A stretch of 64,000 bases of DNA. It comes from Bradyrhizobium jicamae (GTDB taxonomy: Bacteria; Pseudomonadota; Alphaproteobacteria; Rhizobiales; Xanthobacteraceae). Positions 27,356 through 34,978 of this stretch are shown here, piece by piece. A model generated the notes under the pieces. The model was given only the letters and a program-made list of their open reading frames with translations, did not search any database and was not told the origin of the DNA. Position 1 is the first letter of the stretch; the number at the start of each line of letters is the position of its first letter. Position numbers and translations under genes: made by a program. The stretch lies in contig NZ_JAFCJX010000006.1 of assembly GCF_018130695.1 (NCBI RefSeq), positions 248,001-312,000 on the forward strand. The letters are read 5' to 3'.

Positions 27356-27559
27356 TCATTTGCACTTGATGTAGAGCGGATACAGGCCCGGGCGACCGCC
27401 ACCGGCCGATCCGTTCGCGCAGAAATGATAATCGTTGCGCCAGCTCTTGTCGGTGTCGCCGCCGCCGCTGATGACAGCGAGCGCGGCGTCTTCGAGGGTC
27501 TTCAGCGCGTGGCTTCCGACGGCGCGACGATCGGCCTGGAAGCTGAAATTGTTGGTCAT
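27356..27559 (-). CDS. Double-glycine-leader peptide, candidate RiPP/bacteriocin
   Basis: A 67-residue peptide. The leader (about residues 1-33) ends in the pattern LKTLEDAALAVISGG, which fits the Gly-Gly consensus with hydrophobic residues at -4, -7 and -12. The predicted core is about 34 residues, Gly-rich, with cysteines at 47 and 66 and aromatic Trp/Tyr/Phe residues. The ATG at 27559 has GGAGAG five bases upstream. A longer start to 27598 is less likely. No C39-peptidase ABC transporter, modifying enzyme or immunity gene is nearby, so any processing machinery must be elsewhere. It may also be a quorum-type or nif11-like peptide; this cannot be told from sequence. The flanking DNA is lower in GC. 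Confidence 0.6.
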   Translation of the reverse strand: MTNNFSFQADRRAVGSHALKTLEDAALAVISGGGDTDKSWRNDYHFCANGSAGGGRPGLYPLYIKCK

Positions 27560-27846
27560 TGTTCTCTCCACGTTTGAAATGATGAGCGACGTGCTCATCT
27601 GCGGCAGACCCTCGCACGGGCGGAGATCGCATCACCGTGCCGGAGGTCACGAAGCCGCAGGTCGCCGCGCAAACGCGCGGACAATGCCCGACGCGTCAAA
27701 CAATTTTCGCAAATACGAAATAAAGATTCCAATGCCGGCTACTGTGCATGGGGTTGTTTTCGAGTTTTCAGGTCTGTGTCAGCTTGATCGTCTAACTTGC
27801 GCGCTCGATGTTGTCAGCGCGCAGCCCCGCGCTCACGGATCGACAG

Positions 27847-27882
27847 GACCACGGCCGAAAGTTCTCAGCTCCGGCCGTGGTC
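27847..27882. other. GC-rich stem-loop
   Basis: A perfect 11-bp stem GACCACGGCCG/CGGCCGTGGTC with a 14-base loop. No U-run is adjacent and its role is unclear. Confidence 0.5.
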
Positions 27883-27907
27883 TCGTCCGTGTTTGACGGC
27901 GCACCAC

Positions 27908-28010
27908 ATTTCGTCGTCCTGGCGAAGGCCGGGGCCTGTTACGCCGAGTGTCGGTTGTTACGCGACGCTGGGGCCGCGATCGGTGGTCATGCGCCCCCTG
28001 GCCTTCACCA
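27908..28010. repeat. Probable dispersed intergenic repeat
   Basis: The TCGTCCTGGCGAAGGCC-like start followed by TTACGC and GCTGGGGCC stretches resembles, from memory, a rhizobial intergenic repeat. No second copy is in the window, so this is a recall-based call. Confidence 0.4.
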
Positions 28011-28040
28011 GCGCGACGGTTGTGAGCGTGTCGCGTCGCC

Positions 28041-28355
28041 TCAAGCCGCCGTCGGCTCGCTCGACAGCGCGGCGAACACCGTTTCCGGCGCGTGCGCGAT
28101 CACCGCGAGCAGTGCGCGGGCCGGACCGCGCGGGGCACGTTTTCCCTGCTCCCAGTTGCGGATGGTCTCGACGGGCACGCCGAGCTTGGCGGCGAATTCG
28201 AGCTGGGTCAGCTGGGCACGGCGGCGCAGGTCGCGGACCGCGGGCTGTGAGGCGACCGAGGCGGTTTCAGCCGGCAGCTTCGGCGCCAGCGGAAACTCCT
28301 GCCCGTCGCGCAATTCGACGATCCGTCCGTCTGCCTTGAGCCGCAAGCGCTGCAT
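28041..28355 (-). CDS. Helix-turn-helix (Xre-type) regulator
   Basis: A 104-residue protein. An N-terminal MQRLRLKADGRIVELRDG block is followed by a C-terminal HTH (VRDLRRRAQLTQLEFAAKLG, then VETIRNWEQGKRAPRGPAR) of the type seen in MqsA/NadS-like regulators. The ATG at 28355 is likely; an in-frame extension to 28466 is unsupported. It has no toxin-like neighbour. The target is unknown. Confidence 0.82.
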   Translation of the reverse strand: MQRLRLKADGRIVELRDGQEFPLAPKLPAETASVASQPAVRDLRRRAQLTQLEFAAKLGVPVETIRNWEQGKRAPRGPARALLAVIAHAPETVFAALSSEPTAA

Positions 28356-28465
28356 GATGTGCCCCTGGTTGGGAATGGCGGCATCATCGGGCAAGCCCGT
28401 TAAGACTCGATTAACGATAAATGCCCCTTGGTCTGACGCGTTTTCTTCACGCGAACCGGGCGCCA

Positions 28466-28484
28466 TCCCGCATCAAGTGCGGGA
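28466..28484 (-). terminator. Stem-loop downstream of mgtE
   Basis: A perfect 7-5-7 stem TCCCGCA-TCAAG-TGCGGGA, 26 bases after the mgtE stop, on the minus strand. No U-run; it resembles a fragment of a known rhizobial repeat. Confidence 0.45.
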
Positions 28485-28509
28485 CAGGCTTTCGCTTGAA
28501 AACGCTATG

Positions 28510-29931
28510 CTATTTGAGCCCAAACCACAGGGTCGCGATCCCCAGGAACGAGAAGAACCCGACCACGTCGGTCACCGTCGTGACAAAAGTTCCGGAGGCC
28601 ACCGCAGGGTCCGCCCTCACCCGATCGAGCACGATCGGGATCAGAATGCCGCCGAGCGCGCCGGCGACCAGGTTGCAGATGATGGCGAGGCCGATCACGA
28701 CGCCGAGGCCGGGAATCTTGAACCAGGCCACCGCGGCAATGCCGGTGATGATCGCAAAGGCAAGGCCGTTGACGAGGCCGACCATCGCCTCGCGCAGCAC
28801 CACGCGCATGGCGTTGAAGGAGCCGAGCTCGCGGGTGGCGAGCGCGCGCACCGCGACCGTCATGGTCTGGGTCGCAGCATTGCCGCCCTGGCTCGCCACG
28901 ATCGGCGCCAGCACCGCGAGCGCGACCATCTTCTCGAGCTGCCCCTCGAACAGGCCGAGCACGGAGGACGCGAGGAAGGCGGTGGCGAGATTGACCAGCA
29001 GCCAGTTGAAGCGGCCGCGCGCAATGGTCCAGACGGTATCAGACAATTCTTCGTCGCTGGTGACGCCGCCGAGTGCCTTCAGGTCCTCGTCGGCCTCCTC
29101 CTCGATGACGTCGACGACGTCGTCGATGGTGATGACGCCGACCAGCCGGTCCGTGGTGTCGACCACCGGCGCCGCGACAAGGTTGTACTTGCCGAACATC
29201 CGCGCGACCTCTTCCTGGTCCTCCAGCACGGAGACGCGGCGGCGGTCCTCGTCGACGAGGTCGGTGATCGGCACCGGGCGGCGCGTGCGCAGGAGCACGT
29301 CGAGCGGCACCGCGCCCTGCCAGTGCCTGTCGCCATTGACGACGTAGATCTCGTAGAATCGATCAGGCAGATCGGGTGTGTCGCGCATGTAGTCGATCGC
29401 CTGGCCGACCGTCCAATCCGGTGGCACCGCGATGAACTCGGTCTGCATGCGGCGGCCGGCGGAATTCTCCGGATACAGCAGGCTGCGCTCGATCTCCTCG
29501 CGCTCGGCCGCCGGCAGCTTTTCGAGGATCTCCTCCTGATCCGCCTCGTCGAGGCTTTCCAGCAGCTCGACGGCGTCGTCGGATTCGAGCTCGCGGACGC
29601 CCTCGGCGACGGTCTCGGGTTCGAGTTCTTCGAGGATCTCCTCGCGGACGGTCTCGTCGACCTCGTTCAGCGCCGAGAAGTCGAAATCGGTGCCGGTGAT
29701 CTCGACCAGCGTGACGCGGTCGTCGGGCGCAAGCGCCGCGATGAGATCGCCGAGGTCGGCCTCATGCAGCTCGGCCACGACCTCGCAGAGCAGCGGCCGA
29801 TCCGCCTCATGAATGGCGTTGGCGATCTCCTCGACGAATTCGTGACGGAGCTCGCCCTCCTCGTTCCGCATCGGAATGCGATCGAGCAGATCGGTCGCAG
29901 CGGGTCGGGCAACGTCGATATCCTCGGCCAT
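28510..29931 (-). CDS. mgtE: Magnesium transporter MgtE
   Basis: A 473-residue inner-membrane Mg2+ channel. The N-terminal superhelical domain occupies about residues 20-145 (acidic, ELLESLDEADQEEILEKLP). A CBS pair lies at about 150-275, with YVVNGDRHWQGAVPLD, then LVAAPVVDTTDRLVGVITID. Five transmembrane helices follow (about 310-470), including APIVASQGGNAATQTMTVAV, the pore-lining signature. Full length for the family. Its channel is gated by Mg2+ binding to the cytosolic domains. It stands alone, divergent from the deacetylase genes. Confidence 0.97.
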   Translation of the reverse strand: MAEDIDVARPAATDLLDRIPMRNEEGELRHEFVEEIANAIHEADRPLLCEVVAELHEADLGDLIAALAPDDRVTLVEITGTDFDFSALNEVDETVREEILEELEPETVAEGVRELESDDAVELLESLDEADQEEILEKLPAAEREEIERSLLYPENSAGRRMQTEFIAVPPDWTVGQAIDYMRDTPDLPDRFYEIYVVNGDRHWQGAVPLDVLLRTRRPVPITDLVDEDRRRVSVLEDQEEVARMFGKYNLVAAPVVDTTDRLVGVITIDDVVDVIEEEADEDLKALGGVTSDEELSDTVWTIARGRFNWLLVNLATAFLASSVLGLFEGQLEKMVALAVLAPIVASQGGNAATQTMTVAVRALATRELGSFNAMRVVLREAMVGLVNGLAFAIITGIAAVAWFKIPGLGVVIGLAIICNLVAGALGGILIPIVLDRVRADPAVASGTFVTTVTDVVGFFSFLGIATLWFGLK

Positions 29932-30009
29932 GCCGCGCCTCGCCGGTTTGACAGGATGGGAGAACTGGTCTGATTAGGGGGCAATACCCAATCGTCCCTG
30001 CAGAGCGCA

Positions 30010-30813
30010 ATGAGAAATATGTCCAAACGCCAGATCATCAGCGCGATCGCGCTCATTGCTGCGAGCCTGGTCGGGATCGCGCGCGCACAGGCTGCAGACT
30101 GTCAGAACAAGAATGCGCTCGGCACCTCGCGGGTGCTGGTGGTTGATCCCGCCAAGACACCGCGCGTCGGCACCAAGAGCTTTCCGCAGACGCTGCCGCT
30201 GGAGGATCACGAGGTCGTGCTGACCTTCGATGACGGCCCTTGGCCGGCCACCGACCAAAAGGTGCTCGCGGCGCTGTCGGCCGAATGCGTGCGCGCGACA
30301 TTCTTTCTCATTGGCCGCTCGGCCTCCGAGCACCCCGAGCTGGTGCGCAAGATGGCGAGCCTCGGCCACACCATCGCCCATCACACCTGGGTGCATCCCA
30401 ATCTCAAATATTTGAGCCCGGAGAAGGCCGAGGCCGACATCGACCGCGGGATCGCGGCGGTCGAGACCGCCCTGCACGGCGCCGCCAACACGACCCCGAG
30501 CACGCCGTTTTTCCGCTTCCCCTATTTCGATTCGACGCCGCAGCTGCTGGAACGGCTGGAAAAGCGCGGAATCGCGGTGTTTGGCGCCGATTTCTGGGCC
30601 AGCGACTGGAACAAGATGACGCCGGAGCAGGAGCTGAAATTGCTCACGGAACGGCTCGAGATTGCCCGCAAGGGGATAATTTTGCTACACGACCCCAAGG
30701 CGCAGACGGCGGCGATGCTGCCGGCCTTTTTGCGATATTTGCGTGAACACAATTTTCGCGTTGTGCATATCGTGCCAGTGGGCGCCAAGACCGCTTCCGA
30801 CCGGACCCGTTGA
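30010..30813 (+). CDS. Secreted polysaccharide deacetylase family protein (first paralogue)
   Basis: A 267-residue CE4/NodB-homology protein with a signal peptide (about residues 1-29). It has the metal-site motif 1 TFDDGPWP, motif 2 H-x-x-x-H as AHHTWVHP, the HP site and later motif 4 LLHDP. It would deacetylate N-acetyl sugars of an exported or cell-wall polysaccharide. It is a shorter paralogue of the next gene, 93 bases downstream, in the same strand and with the same N-terminal stretch (NALGTSRxLVVDP). The ATG at 30010 is used; 30019 is equally possible. Confidence 0.92.
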   Translation: MRNMSKRQIISAIALIAASLVGIARAQAADCQNKNALGTSRVLVVDPAKTPRVGTKSFPQTLPLEDHEVVLTFDDGPWPATDQKVLAALSAECVRATFFLIGRSASEHPELVRKMASLGHTIAHHTWVHPNLKYLSPEKAEADIDRGIAAVETALHGAANTTPSTPFFRFPYFDSTPQLLERLEKRGIAVFGADFWASDWNKMTPEQELKLLTERLEIARKGIILLHDPKAQTAAMLPAFLRYLREHNFRVVHIVPVGAKTASDRTR

Positions 30814-30906
30814 ACCCGGAGCTGCGGACCGATTACAGACGATTCATGCGGCGTTCATGGCGCCGGGGTTATGGATTTGATAGCTCGTTTGGAATGCCGG
30901 GGTTCT

Positions 30907-32187
30907 ATGATCGCTAGCGTTTTGGTGGGTGTCCGCAGGCGGTCCCTGACCGTGCTTTGCCTTGCTGTGCTGGGCAGCGCCTGCGCGCAGGCCGCCGACT
31001 GCCCCGGCAATCCCAACGCGCTCGGCACCTCGCGGACGCTGGTGGTCGATCCGAAGGCGCATCCGCGTATCGGCACGATGCAATATCGCGAGACGCTTCC
31101 GCTGGCCGATCACGAGGTGGTGCTCACCTTCGACGACGGCCCGCTGCCGAAATACAGCAACCAGGTGCTGCAGATTCTGGCGAGCCAGTGCGTCAAGGCG
31201 ACCTTCTTCATCGTCGGCCGTCAGGCCAATGCCAATCCGGAAGGCGTGCGCAAATACGTCAATGCCGGCCATACGGTGGGCACGCACAGCCAGAACCATC
31301 CCCTGACCTTCGACCGGATGTCGGCCGAGAAGGCGCAGGCCGAGATCGATGGCGGCATCGCCTCGACGCTCGCGGCGCTCAACGGTGACAAAAGCAAGCT
31401 TGCGCCGTTCTTCCGGATCCCCGGCCTGCTGCGCGCGCAGATTCCGGAGGACTATGCGGCCTCGCAGGGACTGCAAGTCTGGAGCGCGGATTTCCCGGCC
31501 GACGACTGGCGCCATGTCTCGCCGCAACGGGTCTACGACCTCGCGATCCAGCGCATCGAGGCCAAGCGCAAGGGCATCCTGCTGCTGCACGACATCCAGC
31601 CGCGAACGGTCGCGGCGCTGCCGCGGATCCTCAACGAGTTGAAGGCGCGCGGCTATCGCATCGTGCATGTGGTGCCGGCGACGCCGGAGCTTCCGGCGAC
31701 TCCGACCGAGCCGCAGCAATGGTTCATGCATCCGCCGACCGAGAATGTCGCGATCACGCGCTGGCCGCCGGTGCCGAACTTCGTCTTCACCACGAGCAAG
31801 ACGCTGCCCGCTCCCGTGCTCGCCGAGATGGATTGGCGCGACGCCGAGCTGATCGCGCACGCCGTGCAGGCGCGCGTGGCGGCGCCGCAGCGCACCGCAT
31901 GGCCGCAGGTGCGGCTCGCGCAAGCCGGTTCGGTTGCGACGCTGCCGATTCCGGCAACCAGCGTGTTCAGGATTCCCGAGGGACGGCAGTTGACGCTGCT
32001 GGCGTCGCGCTCACGGCCGCCGCGCGCCAATCTTGCGGTGTCGGCGCGGGCGAAGCCCGTCGCAGGCGCTGCAGGTGCCCGGCACGCGGTGCACCAGCCG
32101 CCACACGCAGCCAAGGGCACGAAACATGCCGACGCAGGCAAAAAGACCGGACGCCCGCTGCGGATCGCAAATTTGAAGAAGCGCTAG
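30907..32187 (+). CDS. Secreted polysaccharide deacetylase (second paralogue) with long tail
   Basis: A 426-residue protein. A signal peptide (about residues 1-30, ACAQAADC end) is followed by a NodB-homology domain with TFDDGPLP, GTHSQNHP, FFRIPG and LLHD. The last 150 residues are a Pro/Ala- and Lys-rich tail without a recognised domain. The two deacetylases share the N-terminal NALGTSRTLVVDP motif and arise from tandem duplication. The ATG at 30907 gives the better signal peptide; 30871 is an alternative. Confidence 0.9.
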   Translation: MIASVLVGVRRRSLTVLCLAVLGSACAQAADCPGNPNALGTSRTLVVDPKAHPRIGTMQYRETLPLADHEVVLTFDDGPLPKYSNQVLQILASQCVKATFFIVGRQANANPEGVRKYVNAGHTVGTHSQNHPLTFDRMSAEKAQAEIDGGIASTLAALNGDKSKLAPFFRIPGLLRAQIPEDYAASQGLQVWSADFPADDWRHVSPQRVYDLAIQRIEAKRKGILLLHDIQPRTVAALPRILNELKARGYRIVHVVPATPELPATPTEPQQWFMHPPTENVAITRWPPVPNFVFTTSKTLPAPVLAEMDWRDAELIAHAVQARVAAPQRTAWPQVRLAQAGSVATLPIPATSVFRIPEGRQLTLLASRSRPPRANLAVSARAKPVAGAAGARHAVHQPPHAAKGTKHADAGKKTGRPLRIANLKKR

Positions 32188-32558
32188 TTCGTGACGATCT
32201 TCGCAATGCAGAGCAGAATCACCAGCGCAAGAAACAGCAGATCGATATAGGCCTTGATCTCGCCGGCGTGGCGGAGCTCGGTGACCTCGCCGACGATCTG
32301 CTTGCGCGAAGCTGACGCGTTCGGTCCCTCCGCCGCTACTCCCGCGAGCCGCCGCGTCTCGCCTTCCAGCCGCTCGATGCGCTGGAAGAAATAGAACGAG
32401 CGCAGCGCCGAGGCCGCATGCATCGCCGCATAGACCAGCACCAGAATCGCCACGATCGCCCGCTGCTCGTATTTCTCCAGGAAGTTCAGGCTGAAATAGA
32501 CCAGCCCCAGGAACACGAAGTTCGAGACGATGCGGTAGGCGTAGCTCAGAAACGTCAT
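32184..32558 (-). CDS. Hypothetical membrane protein
   Basis: A 124-residue protein with three hydrophobic helices (about residues 8-28, 35-52 and 100-118). A charged linker between them contains QRIERLEGETRRL. It resembles conserved Bradyrhizobium hypotheticals, and no function is known. GGAGCACC lies before the ATG. Its stop overlaps the preceding convergent gene by four bases. Confidence 0.8.
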   Translation of the reverse strand: MTFLSYAYRIVSNFVFLGLVYFSLNFLEKYEQRAIVAILVLVYAAMHAASALRSFYFFQRIERLEGETRRLAGVAAEGPNASASRKQIVGEVTELRHAGEIKAYIDLLFLALVILLCIAKIVTN

Positions 32559-32777
32559 CAGGTGCTCCGCGCGAAGCTTGGATGCGCAATCCACAGAATC
32601 AGCCTCGTCCGGCCGGGTGCGCCCGGCCAGCAAGCCATCTATCTGCGAAGAATACGCGAATGGTATTACAGAGGGTACCGACCGGTTCCAACGTCCCGAA
32701 AATCGCCGGCAGCACTAGGGGCGCGCCATGCAATGTCGTCCCGGACGCGGTCGGGAGGCCAAAACCGTATGATTTCC

Positions 32778-32862
32778 TGGTGCGCTCGGAGGGACTCGAA
32801 CCCCCACGATTTTACTCACTGCCACCTCAAGGCAGCGCGTCTACCAATTCCGCCACGAGCGC
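32778..32862 (-). tRNA. tRNA-Leu (anticodon GAG)
   Basis: The 85-base gene folds as a class II tRNA. The acceptor stem is GCGCTCG/CGAGCGC, the discriminator A, and CCA is encoded. The anticodon stem CTGCC/GGCAG encloses TTGAGGT, giving anticodon GAG, which reads CUC/CUU. The T-loop is GGTTCGAGTCC. A single isolated tRNA gene. Confidence 0.95.
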
Positions 32863-32960
32863 TTGGGATTCCGGGTGGAACCTCTGAGGGCGCCACCGGA
32901 TCGACGGCGCCATGTAACAAATCAGGGATGCAGGGACAAGGAGATAAACGACGGAATTAA

Positions 32961-33203
32961 CTACCGAACGCCCGGTAATTTCGGCAGCATCTGCTTGACC
33001 TCGACCGCAATCCGGTTGCGGTCGACCAGGACGACCCCGCTGGCGATCGGCAGGTTGTTGGCGAGGATCTTGACCTCGTCGGCCTCGGTGGCATCCAGTT
33101 CGATGATGGCGCCGCGGGACAGCCGCATGACCTGGTGGATAGGCATGGTCGTGGTGCCCAGCACCACCATGAGATCGACGCTGACTTTATCGAGGGTGGC
33201 CAC
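32961..33203 (-). CDS. FliN-like (SpoA domain) flagellar motor switch protein, orphan
   Basis: An 80-residue single SpoA domain protein: LDKVSVDLMVVLGTTTMPIH, VMRLSRGAIIELDATEADEV, then NNLPIASGVVLVDRNRIAVE. The canonical C-ring FliN proteins carry an extra N-terminal region that is missing here. The start is GTG at 33203; a TAG stop lies nine codons upstream. No flagellar gene is near. It could serve as a torque-ring or injectisome-type subunit, or be a non-flagellar SpoA paralogue. It is separated from the tRNA by 98 bases. Confidence 0.85.
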   Translation of the reverse strand: MATLDKVSVDLMVVLGTTTMPIHQVMRLSRGAIIELDATEADEVKILANNLPIASGVVLVDRNRIAVEVKQMLPKLPGVR

Positions 33204-33263
33204 TTCTGAACCGCCGAACTGGAACTAGATGATGGATGCACCTGACCACGTTATGGTTAGCCA

Positions 33264-33998
33264 ATGATTAATGACCGCCAAGACCTTGATTTGACGACTT
33301 TTGCCCGCCCCAATGGCGACCGCGCGGTGGAATGGCGGATTTCCGACCGTCCTGTGCCCTACCCCGATTCCCTCACCGAGATGGACCGCCGGGTGGCCGG
33401 GATCGCGGCTGGTACCGCGCCCGAGCTGGTCTGGCTGCTGGAGCACCCGCCACTCTACACCTCCGGGACCAGCGGCAAGCCGGCCGACCTGCTCGATCCA
33501 CGATTCCCGACCTTCCAGACCGGCCGCGGCGGCCAAGTCACCTATCACGGCCCCGGCCAGCGGGTGGCCTATGTGATGCTGGACCTGAAACGGCGACGGC
33601 CCGACGTGCGCGCCTATGTCGCCTCGCTCGAGGAATGGATCATCCGGACGCTCTCCGCCTTCAACGTCCGCGGTGAGCGCCGCGAGGACCGCGTCGGCGT
33701 CTGGGTCAAACGCCCCGACAAGGGGCCGGATTTCGAGGACAAGATCGCCGCGATCGGCGTCCGGCTGCGGCGCTGGGTCTCGTTCCACGGTATCGCCATC
33801 AATGTCGAACTGGACCTCTCCCACTTCCAGTCCATCGTCCCCTGCGGCGTGGTCGACCCGCGCTATGGTGTGACCTCGCTGGTCGATCTCGGCCTGCCCG
33901 TCACGCTCGCCGACGTCGACATCGCGCTTCGGCAGGCGTTCACCGAGGTATTCGGCGCGACAGAGGCTCTCCACCCGGTTCCGCACGTCATCGTTTGA
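33264..33998 (+). CDS. lipB: Octanoyltransferase LipB
   Basis: A 244-residue enzyme (EC 2.3.1.181) that moves octanoyl groups from ACP to lipoyl domains. It has GTSGKPADL, the strand [19 protein letters not shown], the Lys-containing [20 protein letters not shown] and [13 protein letters not shown] with the catalytic Cys. The length is normal. It is divergent from the FliN-like gene. lipA is not in the window. Confidence 0.96.
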   Translation: MINDRQDLDLTTFARPNGDRAVEWRISDRPVPYPDSLTEMDRRVAGIAAGTAPELVWLLEHPPLYTSGTSGKPADLLDPRFPTFQTGRGGQVTYHGPGQRVAYVMLDLKRRRPDVRAYVASLEEWIIRTLSAFNVRGERREDRVGVWVKRPDKGPDFEDKIAAIGVRLRRWVSFHGIAINVELDLSHFQSIVPCGVVDPRYGVTSLVDLGLPVTLADVDIALRQAFTEVFGATEALHPVPHVIV

Positions 33999-34038
33999 GG
34001 TCCGGCCCGCCCGTCCTCCAGCACCGAGCCGTCATATC

Positions 34039-34431
34039 TTGTCTGCAGTCGTGACCATCGTTGGAATTCTCTGTGTGGCCGGCGTGATCGTTGCGAGCCT
34101 GCGCAAGCGCGGCGAGGTTCGGTTCAAGACCTACGACGAGATCAATGTCGTCCAGCAACTGATGTTTTGGTCTGCGAAGCGAATGCCCGGCTCCGAAGGC
34201 CACAAGCTGGCCATCAAGGCGTATGGATTGAGCAACCACTTGATCATAGCGATACAATCGATCTCTCGGCACGACCTTGCCGTGATCGCACCCGTCATCG
34301 ATGAATGGATCCAAGGTCGATTGCCGCCGCAGAACCTCCCGGCAGAGTACGAAGACTTTCGACCCCGTACTCTGCAGGCCTTCAAGGCACGCATGCAGAC
34401 CGAAGGACTATGGCCCAACATTGAAGCGTAA
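34039..34431 (+). CDS. Hypothetical protein with N-terminal membrane helix
   Basis: A 130-residue protein with one hydrophobic segment (about residues 3-19) and a soluble domain (RFKTYDEINVVQQLMFWSAKR, then LSNHLIIAIQSISRHDLAVIAP). No family is recognised. The first start, a TTG at 34039, is uncertain; a GTG at 34051 is an alternative. It is cotranscribed at most with lipB (40-base gap). Confidence 0.6.
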   Translation: MSAVVTIVGILCVAGVIVASLRKRGEVRFKTYDEINVVQQLMFWSAKRMPGSEGHKLAIKAYGLSNHLIIAIQSISRHDLAVIAPVIDEWIQGRLPPQNLPAEYEDFRPRTLQAFKARMQTEGLWPNIEA

Positions 34432-34436
34432 CCGCC

Positions 34437-34865
34437 TCAAGCTGCCGCCCGTTGCGGCGCGGCCTCGAGCTGGCCTGCGATGTAGCGCCGCTCCTGGGTC
34501 AGGCCGCCAAATCCATAGGCGTCGCCCCTGACCTCGTCGACATGGGCATAGCTCTCATGGTGCAGCGGCCCGAGCAATTCGCCCATCCGCGTGAACAGCG
34601 CGGCGAGATAGGCGGCCTTCTCGTCCTTCGTGTTGGTGCCCTCGCTGACATGGACGTCGAGCCAGAAGCTCGCGAGACTCTGCTCGGCCAGCGACTTGCC
34701 GCCGGCGAACCAGTCGGCCGCATCGACGGCCTTGACGATGACGGCGGTGACCTTGGGATCCTTGCGCAGGATCCGCGCGGTGAGTTCGCTGACCGCGGAC
34801 GCGATCTCGGCCTTCAGCGACGGCCGTTTGCGGACGCTGGAATAGGTGACGGTGATGAGGGGCAT
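34437..34865 (-). CDS. 4-oxalocrotonate tautomerase family protein
   Basis: A 142-residue protein starting MPLITVTYSSVRKRPSLKAE. The Pro directly after Met is the catalytic base of the tautomerase superfamily after Met removal. The protein is about twice as long as the 62-residue 4-OT monomer, so it may carry two 4-OT-like domains (the second begins near residue 75 without a starting Pro). The AGGAG motif precedes the ATG. It is divergent from a LysR gene, which may control it. Confidence 0.85.
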   Translation of the reverse strand: MPLITVTYSSVRKRPSLKAEIASAVSELTARILRKDPKVTAVIVKAVDAADWFAGGKSLAEQSLASFWLDVHVSEGTNTKDEKAAYLAALFTRMGELLGPLHHESYAHVDEVRGDAYGFGGLTQERRYIAGQLEAAPQRAAA

Positions 34866-34951
34866 GATCGTTCTCCTTGATCTTGAAGGGCTCAATGAGC
34901 CTTGCCGAGATATCTAGACCTTCTCCCACCATCTTGGTATCTTATCTCTAT

Positions 34952-34974
34952 CGATAACAATGATAACGATCATT
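34952..34974. promoter_or_regulatory. Candidate LysR operator in the divergent promoter
   Basis: GATAAC is repeated directly (GATAACAATGATAAC), and AATGAT-AACG-ATCATT forms a perfect 6-4-6 inverted repeat (34959-34974), just before the LysR start codon. Overlap with the ribosome site would permit autoregulation. Confidence 0.5.
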
Positions 34975-34978
34975 GATC

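Larger units (their letters stand above)
27599..28040. other. Intergenic region with hairpin and repeat
   Basis: No gene was recognised in 442 bases. The peptide gene's promoter must lie in 27600-27750, which is AT-richer than its surroundings. A GC-rich hairpin (27847-27882) and a probable dispersed repeat (27908-28010) follow. Confidence 0.6.

Noticed and set aside
30053..32187. A nodulation locus inferred from the NodB-like deacetylases
   Set aside because: Both proteins have signal peptides and Lys/Pro-rich or unrelated tails, and no nodA, nodC or nod box is visible. The general secreted deacetylase role fits better.
32778..33203. A tRNA-borne integrative element next to tRNA-Leu
   Set aside because: No integrase, no direct repeat of the tRNA end and no composition jump were seen around it.
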